Assembly: GCA_913064995.1 (NCBI GenBank)
Contig: CAJYBL010000019.1
Location: forward strand, 1 to 14,316
Source: an uncultured Alphaproteobacteria bacterium
Lineage (GTDB): Bacteria; Pseudomonadota; Alphaproteobacteria; Puniceispirillales; Puniceispirillaceae
Length of the DNA stretch: 14,316 nt
Direction: 5' to 3'
Shown here: positions 1-8,173 of the stretch, one piece after another
Position numbering within the stretch: the first letter of the stretch is position 1
Layout: every line of letters starts with the position of its first letter
Translations under genes and position numbers: made by a program
The notes under the pieces: generated by a model
Told to the model about the DNA's origin: nothing
Databases searched by the model: none
What the model saw: the letters and a program-made list of their open reading frames with translations, nothing else

Positions 1-1557
<1,557 letters not shown>

Positions 1558-1586
1558 GGCCAACCACCATTCATCAAAAAGACATC

Positions 1587-1619
1587 AAACCGGAGGGTGG
1601 CAACATCCTTCGGTTTTTT
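1587..1619 (+). terminator. Rho-independent terminator of groEL
   Basis: The sequence AAACCGGAGG at 1587-1596 pairs with CCTTCGGTTT at 1607-1616, a ten-pair stem with one G-T pair and a 10-base loop. The 3' arm runs into six consecutive T residues (1614-1619). It lies 30 bases after the groEL stop, the expected place for an intrinsic terminator. Read on the other strand the T-run is short, so it would stop the convergent helicase transcript only weakly. Confidence 0.85.
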
Positions 1620-1671
1620 CATGGCTTATGTTTGATTATGATTGGCCCTTCATTTTGGGGCTAGTGATGCC

Positions 1672-4500
1672 TCACGTCTCGCTTTTTGCCAGAAATTCCT
1701 GCGTTTGGGCAATTGCTTTGGCAAGTCCGATCCGCTGGATTTCGACATCTGGCGGAAAGGCGCTTGTCATGCGGGTTGGCAGACGGCTATCAAGCATCAC
1801 AAACACACCGCGATCATTGCTTCGCCGGATTAGCCGTCCAAAGGCTTGGCGTAATTTCAGCCGTGTTTGGCGTTCGGTCCAGGCTTCGCGCCCCTGCCAT
1901 TCGGCGCGGGCCGAAAACAGAATATCGCTTCGCGGCCATGGCATCCGGTCAAAAACAATGAGCCGAAGCGCCGCGCCGGGAACATCAATGCCATCGCGCA
2001 CCGCGTCAGTGCCAAGAAGGCAGCTTTCCGGATCTTCGCGAAACATGGCAAGCAGGGTTTGTAAATTCATCTGGTCAATATGCTGGGCATAAAGCGGTAT
2101 TTCGGCGGCTTCTAACCGGCTTGCCAAGGCAGGATAAACGGCGCGCAATCGGCGAATGGCGGTAAATAGCCCAAGCCCGCCACCGCCCGCTGCGATCATC
2201 AAAGCTGCCATTGCGCTTGCGGTGGCTTCGGGGCGTTCACGATCAAGGTCATTCACCACCAAAATACGGGTTTGATTGGCATAATCGAAAGGCGATGAAA
2301 AACTGACCCGCATGGCCGCATGATCCATATGCGCCGCACCGGTTAGCGCAATCGCTGATTGCCAGGCATCATGCGGTAGCTTGCCATTCATGCTGGTGGC
2401 CGTTACATCAGTGCCAGGCTCAGCATTATTCGCCAAATTGGCTATTTGACGCGGGGCGGCATAATCTTGCAAAGTTGCCGATGTGATGGTGACGCCATGC
2501 GCTGTATCCAGAACGCTATGGGCAAAGGGAATCGTTGGATCAAGCCAGTGCCGCGCCAGCCCAACATCACGATCTTGGCCATCCATCCGGTCGATCTGCA
2601 TCCAGTCAACAAAGCCGTCGCGCGCCCCGCCATCAACATCGGCAAGCATCGTTTGCCAAGCGCCAAGTGGCCCGCTTGCGCGTAATTCCAAGCCGCGGAT
2701 TGCACCTTCGATCCGCGCACGCTGGCTACTGTCCAATTGATCGGCATTATCATCAAGATGTTTGACAAGCCAATTGATCAACCGCGTCAAAGGCACGGCA
2801 AGCGTTGCCAGCGCACTACCAAAATCACGCGCCGCGGCAACCACATCATCAGGGGCGGGATAAAGCTCGCATTGCAGATCATAAAGACTATCCGGATCAC
2901 CAACCCGAAGATAAAGCGCAGCGCGAAGATGCATGAAAAAAGTTTCACCACTGCCAAGCGGTTGCGATGATGATAGGCGGTTTTCCCATCCCTGTCCGGG
3001 AAGGGCGCGTGCCGCTTCGAGCGCCGCTTCAATATCGGCAAGCGCGTTATCATCGCCAGCAACAATATCTTCAAGCCGTCGTTTCAACCCGCGGGCGCGG
3101 CCCCGCCGCCCGTCTTCGGCACCGCGAACCCAATGCCGCAGCTCTGCCGCTTCGCGCCCGCTTAGATAGGCCGAAAATGCGCTATCAGCCGCGTCAAAAA
3201 CATGATGCCCTTCGTCAAACACATAACGTGTTGGGGTACGCCGATCACCTTTACTGCCATAGGCGGCCTGCACCATCACCAGCGCATGATTCGTGACAAC
3301 AATATCGGCGCGTTTTGCCCCGCGGATCGATTTTTCAACGAAGCAGCGATTATAATGCGTACAGGCCGCATGGATGCATTCGCCGCGCCGGTCAGCCAGC
3401 CCAACAGTCTGTCCACGGCCAAGCAGATCAAGTAGCCATGCCGGAAAGCTAGAGCCGGTAAGATCACCATCACGGGTGGCGCCGGTCCATCGTGCCATCA
3501 GCCCAAGCGCGGTGGCATGACGTGGCCGCCCGGGCATTTGCGCCAAGGCTTCTTCAAGATTTAAAAGGCAAAGGTAATTTTCGCGCCCCTTGCGGATCAC
3601 CACCTTGCTGGCGCGGGTATCCGCATCGGGATAGAGGCGCGTCAATTCATCGGCGATTTGATGCTGAAGTGTTCGCGTGTAGGTTGATATCCAGACCGCG
3701 CCACCATTTTTCTCTGCCCAAAGGGTCGCCGGTGCCAAATAGCCAAGGGTTTTGCCGGTGCCGGTGCCCGCCTCGGCAAGCACCATTGCCGGACTTGGCC
3801 CCGCATCTGGCCGGTCAAAGCTGGCGGTAACCGCGGCGGCATAATCGGCTTGCGGCAGGCGCAATTCGGCATTGCCACCAAGCATTTCAGCAAGCCGCTG
3901 GCGCGCCTCATCGGGCAAAATTGGCTGAGTGCCAGCTTCGGTTTGTGGGGTGTAATCAGTGTAATCGGCAAGACGGTTCCAGATTACCGCAAGCCGGCTA
4001 TCAGGTGGGCCGGCGGCAGGCTGTGGCAGGCCAAGATGCATCAGAATATACGGCCCCCAATTCCAGCCGCCAGACGTCATCATCGTGGCGATCTGCCCGG
4101 CTTCCTGGCGGGGTGCATCGGGCAAATTTGCCAATTCGTCAAGAAGCGTAAAGGCAATTTGTGGCAATAGGCTTGCCATGTCTTCGCCATTTTGTGGGCG
4201 CGCAAGGCCAAGCTGTTGGGCAAGGCCAGCGGGCGTTGGCAGGGCAAAACGGGCTGGCCTGACAAAGGCGAATAATTCCATCACGTCAAGATAATGATCA
4301 ATCTCAACACCTGCACGGGCGCCGCTCCAACGGCGATGGCAGAGCAGTACAATTCCCAAGGCCAGCTCGGCGGCGATAGTCGTACGATTTGGATGAGTGA
4401 TCTCGCCATTCTGGCTGATGAAAATCAACTGGGTGCCATGCGGGTAGAAGACCGGCACGCCATGAAGATCGGGAAGCGATATGGAAGTTGAATTGTGCAT
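1672..4500 (-). CDS. DinG/XPD-family ATP-dependent DNA helicase with iron-sulfur cluster
   Basis: This is a superfamily 2 helicase of the DinG/XPD group, expected to unwind DNA 5'-3' in repair or at R-loops in the cytoplasm. Visible motifs: a Q-motif-like segment (Q217), Walker A AEAGTGTGKT (242-251), VTNHAL (402-407), Walker B DEGH (429-432), and motif VI QAFGRLIRR (885-893). Four cysteines (C311, C375, C380, C386) sit between Walker A and Walker B, the position of the [4Fe-4S] cluster in this family. At 942 residues it is much longer than E. coli DinG (716). The extra ~215 N-terminal residues resemble a decayed DnaQ-type exonuclease fold (DVMELFAFVRPARFALPTP around 72-90) without the first catalytic Asp-Glu pair. 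The gene converges on groEL and diverges from lysS. The chosen ATG at 4500 has no Shine-Dalgarno, but a TATAAC box lies 7 bases upstream, so it may be leaderless. Family is certain; orthology to dinG rather than yoaA is not, so no symbol is given. Confidence 0.92.
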   Translation of the reverse strand: MHNSTSISLPDLHGVPVFYPHGTQLIFISQNGEITHPNRTTIAAELALGIVLLCHRRWSGARAGVEIDHYLDVMELFAFVRPARFALPTPAGLAQQLGLARPQNGEDMASLLPQIAFTLLDELANLPDAPRQEAGQIATMMTSGGWNWGPYILMHLGLPQPAAGPPDSRLAVIWNRLADYTDYTPQTEAGTQPILPDEARQRLAEMLGGNAELRLPQADYAAAVTASFDRPDAGPSPAMVLAEAGTGTGKTLGYLAPATLWAEKNGGAVWISTYTRTLQHQIADELTRLYPDADTRASKVVIRKGRENYLCLLNLEEALAQMPGRPRHATALGLMARWTGATRDGDLTGSSFPAWLLDLLGRGQTVGLADRRGECIHAACTHYNRCFVEKSIRGAKRADIVVTNHALVMVQAAYGSKGDRRTPTRYVFDEGHHVFDAADSAFSAYLSGREAAELRHWVRGAEDGRRGRARGLKRRLEDIVAGDDNALADIEAALEAARALPGQGWENRLSSSQPLGSGETFFMHLRAALYLRVGDPDSLYDLQCELYPAPDDVVAAARDFGSALATLAVPLTRLINWLVKHLDDNADQLDSSQRARIEGAIRGLELRASGPLGAWQTMLADVDGGARDGFVDWMQIDRMDGQDRDVGLARHWLDPTIPFAHSVLDTAHGVTITSATLQDYAAPRQIANLANNAEPGTDVTATSMNGKLPHDAWQSAIALTGAAHMDHAAMRVSFSSPFDYANQTRILVVNDLDRERPEATASAMAALMIAAGGGGLGLFTAIRRLRAVYPALASRLEAAEIPLYAQHIDQMNLQTLLAMFREDPESCLLGTDAVRDGIDVPGAALRLIVFDRMPWPRSDILFSARAEWQGREAWTERQTRLKLRQAFGRLIRRSNDRGVFVMLDSRLPTRMTSAFPPDVEIQRIGLAKAIAQTQEFLAKSET

Positions 4501-4625
4501 TAGGGCAGTTATAGCTTGCCGCAGGCGGCCATGCCAGCTTTGCGCATCTGTTTTGTGAAACTAAATGCAGGCAGGAAGCAAAATTCAGATTGTCGGGGCG
4601 GCCTGTTTTCGGGCTTGCTTGCCAC

Positions 4626-4654
4626 TTGACCTTGATCGCGGCTCGCCCTAGCTT
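4626..4654 (+). promoter_or_regulatory. Probable sigma70-type promoter for lysS-pyrD
   Basis: TTGACC (4626-4631) and TAGCTT (4649-4654) are separated by 17 bases. The -35 box matches five of six consensus positions; the -10 box matches about three. Transcription would begin near 4661, leaving a leader of about 40 bases. The ten bases CTTGACCTTG around this -35 box also occur around the -35 box of rpmB, which supports both calls. No start site has been measured. Confidence 0.5.
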
Positions 4655-4690
4655 GTCCGCATTTGGTGCGGTGCCATCTGCCCGCAATAT

Positions 4691-4697
4691 GAAAGAG
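4691..4697 (+). promoter_or_regulatory. Ribosome binding site that decides the lysS start
   Basis: The purine run GAAAGAG ends one base before the first of three ATG codons (4699, 4702 and 4705). Spacing to the third ATG is 7 bases, the usual distance, whereas the first is too close. This favours translation from 4705 over 4699. Confidence 0.5.
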
Positions 4698-4704
4698 CAT
4701 GATG

Positions 4705-6315
4705 ATGAGTGATCTGACCGCAAATCTACATGAGATTGCAAGCAACGCCAAGGCATGGCCATTTGCCGAGGCGCGTGCGCTGGCGAGCCGCCTTGATAAA
4801 ATGGGTGATACCAAGGATGAAGTCGTGTTTGAGACCGGTTATGGCCCATCAGGCTTGCCGCATATTGGCACTTTTGGTGAGGTTGTTCGCACCACGATGG
4901 TTCGTCACGCCTTTGAAAGTCTGACTGGCCGGAAAACGCGGTTGATCTGTTTTTCCGATGATATGGACGGCTTTCGCAAGATTCCGGACAATGTGCCAAA
5001 TCATGAAATGTTGGCGGCCTATCTTCATATGCCATTAACCAAGGTCAAAGATCCATTCGGCACCGCGCCGTCCTTTGGTGAACATAATAATTTGCGCTTG
5101 CAGGCGTTTCTTGATTCTTTCGGGTTTGAATATGAATTCATGAGTTCAACCGATTGCTATCTTGGCGGCAAATTTGATTTGGCATTGCTTCGGGTTCTCG
5201 AACATTATGATGCCATCATGAATATCATGCTGCCAACTTTGGGGCCGGAACGTCAGGCAACGTACAGCCCGTTTTTCCCGATCTGCCCTGATAGTGGCAA
5301 GGTGCTTCAGGCCAAGGTCATTCATTGCAACACTAGCGCTGGCACGATTACCTATATTGATCCTGATAGCGGGGCTGAACGCGAGGTTTCGGTCACTGGC
5401 GGACAATGTAAATTGCAATGGAAATGTGATTGGGCTATGCGTTGGTACGCGCTTGGTGTTGATTATGAAATGAGTGGCAAGGATCTGATTGATTCGGTAA
5501 CCCAATCGAGCAAGATTAACCGCGCGCTTGGCGGCACAGCGCCAGCGGGCATTTCTTATGAATTATTTCTTGATGCGAATGGCGAAAAAATTTCCAAATC
5601 GAAAGGCAATGGTTTGTCGGTTGAAGATTGGTTGCGCTATGGCAGTCCGGAATCATTATCGCTATTCATGTATGGCCAGCCAAAGCGCGCCAAAAGATTG
5701 CATTTTGATGTGATTCCAAAAACTGTTGATGAATATTACCAGCATCTTGGCAAATTACCGTCGCAAGATGATGCCGAACAGCTGGAAAATCCGCTATGGC
5801 ATATTCACAGCGGCTTGCCCAACCAGGCAGGTTTGCCGGTGAGCTTTACTTTATTGCTGAACCTAGCGGCTGTTTGTCATGCAGAAGATCCGCAAATCGT
5901 CTGGGCCTATGTCAGTGACTATGCTGGCGATATCGATCTAAAAACCCATGCCGAGCTTGACCGGATGATTAGCTATGCAGTCAATTATTATCGGGATATG
6001 GTTCGCCCTTATAAAACCTACCGGCTTGCCGATGCCGCTGAGGCTGGTCATCTCGAATCTTTGAGATCACAGCTTGTGGCGCTTGGTGAAGTTAGTGGTG
6101 CCGAGGATATCCAATCGGTTGTTTATGCCACTGGCAAAGCGGCTGAATATGAAAATCTGCGCGATTGGTTCAAATGTCTTTATGAAGTGCTTCTTGGCCA
6201 GTCCGAGGGGCCACGCATGGGATCATTCTTTGCGCTTTATGGCTGCAAAAAAAGCATTCAATTGATTGATGATGCGCTTGCTGGCAAGCTTGTCCAATCG
6301 GCGGATCATGGTTAA
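4705..6315 (+). CDS. lysS: Lysine--tRNA ligase, class I (archaeal type)
   Basis: This enzyme attaches lysine to tRNA(Lys) using ATP. It is the class I form (also called lysK), found in archaea, most alphaproteobacteria and spirochaetes, and is unrelated to the class II LysRS of E. coli. The Rossmann-fold signatures are clear: GPSGLPHIGTFGE with the HIGH-type motif HIGT at 53-56, SDDMDGFRKIPDN at about 84-96, and the KMSKS-type motif KISKSKGN at 295-302. The C-terminal part is the alpha-helical anticodon-binding region. Its length of 536 residues is normal for bacterial members. Three consecutive ATG codons begin the frame; 4705 is chosen for ribosome-binding-site spacing, but 4699 (538 residues) is possible. 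The stop codon overlaps the pyrD start by one base (TAATG), so the two are probably co-transcribed and translationally coupled. A probable promoter lies upstream at 4626-4654. Confidence 0.97.
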   Translation: MSDLTANLHEIASNAKAWPFAEARALASRLDKMGDTKDEVVFETGYGPSGLPHIGTFGEVVRTTMVRHAFESLTGRKTRLICFSDDMDGFRKIPDNVPNHEMLAAYLHMPLTKVKDPFGTAPSFGEHNNLRLQAFLDSFGFEYEFMSSTDCYLGGKFDLALLRVLEHYDAIMNIMLPTLGPERQATYSPFFPICPDSGKVLQAKVIHCNTSAGTITYIDPDSGAEREVSVTGGQCKLQWKCDWAMRWYALGVDYEMSGKDLIDSVTQSSKINRALGGTAPAGISYELFLDANGEKISKSKGNGLSVEDWLRYGSPESLSLFMYGQPKRAKRLHFDVIPKTVDEYYQHLGKLPSQDDAEQLENPLWHIHSGLPNQAGLPVSFTLLLNLAAVCHAEDPQIVWAYVSDYAGDIDLKTHAELDRMISYAVNYYRDMVRPYKTYRLADAAEAGHLESLRSQLVALGEVSGAEDIQSVVYATGKAAEYENLRDWFKCLYEVLLGQSEGPRMGSFFALYGCKKSIQLIDDALAGKLVQSADHG

Positions 6316-7436
6316 TGTGGGGAGTGCTGGCAAATTTGGCGCGTTGCCTGTCAGCTGAGGCTGCGCACAGTGTCGCGGTGGCGACACTTCATCATAATCT
6401 GGGGCCGCGTCCAGCAGCGCTGTCAACAAAGGCCAATTTAGACGTGACACTTGCGGGTTTGGAATTTGCCAATCCGCTTGGGCTGGCGGCTGGTTTTGAC
6501 AAGAATGCAGTCTGTTTTAATGGCGCGATGCAGCTTGGCTTTGGTCATGTTGAAGTTGGCACCATCACGCCGCTGCCGCAGCCTGGCAATCCAAAACCGC
6601 GCGTTTTTCGCCTGCCAAAACACCATGCGGTGATCAATCGTTACGGCTTTAACAGCCTTGGCATGGATGTGGCTGCACGAAATCTGCGAAAGATGGCGGC
6701 GGCCCGAACCGGTATTTTGGGGGTTAATGTTGGTGCAAATAAAACCAGCCAAGCCCCAATTGATGATTATCGCCGCGCGGTGGGGCATTTAGCGCGTTAT
6801 GCCGATTATATCACGCTCAATATCTCGTCACCAAACACCCCTGGTTTACGCAATCTGCAAACCAAGGCGCATCTTGCCGATTTGCTGGCGGCAGGCCGTG
6901 CTGGACTTGATGAGGCGGCCGGTGATGGTGATGTATCAGCAAAGCCAATCTTTTTGAAAATTGCCCCTGATCTGCATCATGACGATCTGGTGGCGATTGT
7001 TGAATCTTGTGTTGAGGCGGGGGTTAGCGGCATTATCGCAACCAATACCACGCTGGCACGCCCTGATGATCTTGACGGGGTTCATGCTGGTGAATCGGGC
7101 GGGCTATCGGGTGCGCCACTTTTCGAAGCGGCCACGGCAATTCTTGCCGATGTGGCGCGTTTGAGTGATCGTCGGCTTGGGTTGATTGGGGCTGGCGGTG
7201 TTGCGAATGGCTGGCAAGCCTATACCAAAATTCTGGTTGGCGCTGATCTGGTGCAGCTTTACAGCGGCTTAGCGCTTGAAGGCCCGCATCTGCCAGCCTG
7301 TATCTTGTACCAACTAACAGCGATGATGGATGCTGACGGCATAACCGCGCCGCATCAGATCAAGGGGCAAATCCCTGACCCTGCCCAAGCCATTAAATAT
7401 GCTAAAGACCTTTACAAAAAGATTTCAGAACAGTAG
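6315..7436 (+). CDS. pyrD: Dihydroorotate dehydrogenase (quinone), class 2
   Basis: This enzyme catalyses the fourth step of pyrimidine synthesis, oxidising dihydroorotate to orotate with FMN and passing electrons to membrane quinone. The N-terminal ~40 residues form the short helical membrane-associating extension typical of class 2 (MWGVLANLARCLSAEAAHSV). The barrel carries NPLGLAAGFDKN (53-64), VEVGTITPLPQPGNP (79-93), the substrate region NRYGFNS (108-114), NVGANK (138-143), and the catalytic loop NISSPNTPGLR (169-179), whose second serine, S172, is the expected base. The FMN phosphate-binding LIGAGGV and the LVQLYSGL segment follow near the end. Its 373 residues are slightly longer than E. 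coli PyrD (336). The ATG shares its A with the lysS stop codon, and no Shine-Dalgarno sequence lies at the usual distance, so coupling to lysS translation is likely. No clear terminator follows the gene. Confidence 0.97.
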   Translation: MWGVLANLARCLSAEAAHSVAVATLHHNLGPRPAALSTKANLDVTLAGLEFANPLGLAAGFDKNAVCFNGAMQLGFGHVEVGTITPLPQPGNPKPRVFRLPKHHAVINRYGFNSLGMDVAARNLRKMAAARTGILGVNVGANKTSQAPIDDYRRAVGHLARYADYITLNISSPNTPGLRNLQTKAHLADLLAAGRAGLDEAAGDGDVSAKPIFLKIAPDLHHDDLVAIVESCVEAGVSGIIATNTTLARPDDLDGVHAGESGGLSGAPLFEAATAILADVARLSDRRLGLIGAGGVANGWQAYTKILVGADLVQLYSGLALEGPHLPACILYQLTAMMDADGITAPHQIKGQIPDPAQAIKYAKDLYKKISEQ

Positions 7437-7691
7437 GTAAAAGCGAGATTGACGGCAATTCAAATGCGCCATTGGGCACTACATAGTATTTCTGCAAATG
7501 AAAACGCAAAGCACGCAAATACAAGCCGCCAGCCTAAGATCACAAGCATCGCTTTCTAGTCTATTTGGATTAACCAAAAGCATGGTCAGAACAATCACGC
7601 GGCTTGAAATGGGTCTGGCTTAACATCGATTGGCTTCGGAAAGATTGCATTGGCTCTGAGTCCTTCGCTTGTTTTGATTCTTGCAGTGGCA

Positions 7692-7709
7692 AAGCCGGTT
7701 TTCCGGCTT
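7692..7709. repeat. Perfect inverted repeat abutting the rpmB -35 box
   Basis: AAGCCGG (7692-7698) and CCGGCTT (7703-7709) form a perfect seven-pair stem around a TTTT loop. The last two bases are the first two bases of the TTGACC -35 box. No T-tract follows on either strand, so it is not a classical terminator. It could be an operator, a transcript-end hairpin for pyrD, or chance. Confidence 0.55.
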
Positions 7710-7736
7710 GACCTTGGCCGCAGACTGGCCTATACC
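7708..7736 (+). promoter_or_regulatory. rpmB: Sigma70-type promoter of rpmB
   Basis: TTGACC (7708-7713) is followed after exactly 17 bases by TATACC (7731-7736). This matches the housekeeping consensus at five of six positions and four of six positions respectively. Initiation near 7743 would give a leader of about 50 bases before rpmB. It shares CTTGACCTTG with the lysS promoter region. Confidence 0.7.
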
Positions 7737-7780
7737 CAGCCTTCAATTTCTAACACAGAGCATTTGTGTGTGCTGATTAT

Positions 7781-7784
7781 GGAG
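7781..7784 (+). promoter_or_regulatory. Ribosome binding site that fixes the rpmB start
   Basis: GGAG lies 8 bases before the ATG at 7793. The frame is open further upstream to a GTG at 7766, but the site and the conserved L28 N-terminus (MAKRCQ) both select 7793. Confidence 0.75.
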
Positions 7785-7792
7785 CCTTAGTT

Positions 7793-8080
7793 ATGGCAAA
7801 ACGCTGTCAAATTTCTGGTAAGACTGTGATGTCTGGCAATAATGTCAGCCATGCGAACAACCGCACTCGCCGCCGCTTTCTTCCAAATCTGCAATCAACC
7901 CGCATGCATAGCGAAATTCTCGGTCGCGCGATTAGCCTTCGCGTTTCAACAAGCGCCATGCGCACTGTTGAAAAACATGGTGGTCTTGACGCTTATTTGC
8001 TGCAGGCTCGCAACGCTGAACTAGCGATTGAAGCCCGCGCGTTAAAGCGCGAAATCGCGGCTGCGCAGACAACCGCATAA
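7793..8080 (+). CDS. rpmB: 50S ribosomal protein L28 (bL28)
   Basis: This is a small basic protein of the large ribosomal subunit. The N-terminus MAKRCQISGKTVMSGNNVSHANNRTRRRF is followed directly by FLPNLQ, the family's hallmark segment, and later by LRVSTSAMRTVEKHGGLDAYLL. The 95 residues match the usual length in alphaproteobacteria. Only one cysteine is present, at residue 5, so it is not a four-cysteine zinc-binding form. The gene stands alone with its own promoter upstream (7708-7736) and an intrinsic terminator downstream. In many alphaproteobacteria rpmB sits beside cobT, as here. Confidence 0.98.
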   Translation: MAKRCQISGKTVMSGNNVSHANNRTRRRFLPNLQSTRMHSEILGRAISLRVSTSAMRTVEKHGGLDAYLLQARNAELAIEARALKREIAAAQTTA

Positions 8081-8097
8081 TCGTGTATCCAACGCTC

Positions 8098-8129
8098 AAA
8101 AAAACCCCGCAAAATATGCGGGTTTTTTT
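8098..8129. terminator. Bidirectional rho-independent terminator between rpmB and cobT
   Basis: CCCGCA (8106-8111) pairs with TGCGGG (8117-8122) around an AAATA loop. Seven T residues (8123-8129) follow, and seven A residues (8098-8104) precede the stem with one extra C. The hairpin therefore has a T-run on both strands. It lies between two convergent genes and probably stops both transcripts. Confidence 0.88.
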
Positions 8130-8173
8130 ATGTCTTTGATCTGGAATTATGCCGTTGACGAGCTAGCCGGATA

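Larger units (their letters stand above)
7437..7792. other. Intergenic region between pyrD and rpmB, no convincing gene
   Basis: These ~356 bases contain no gene I can support. The only notable open frame is 7498-7623 on + (41 residues beginning MKTQSTQIQA). It has no ribosome binding site and no recognisable domain. No hairpin plus T-tract that would end the pyrD transcript is visible. Towards the 3' end lie a perfect seven-pair inverted repeat (7692-7709) and the rpmB promoter, described separately. The left two thirds look AT-richer than the flanking genes. Confidence 0.6.

Noticed and set aside
1645..1664. Possible hairpin after the helicase gene (TGGCCC...GGGGCTA)
   Set aside because: The stem is only about six pairs with a wobble and has no T-tract on the minus strand, so it is too weak to call a terminator.
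4304..5035. 243-residue open frame on - overlapping the helicase start and the lysS 5' end
   Set aside because: It is antisense or out of frame to two confidently identified genes, and its composition shows no family resemblance.
7498..7623. 41-residue open frame in the pyrD-rpmB gap on the + strand
   Set aside because: It has no ribosome binding site, no recognisable domain and no promoter, and an open frame this short is expected by chance.
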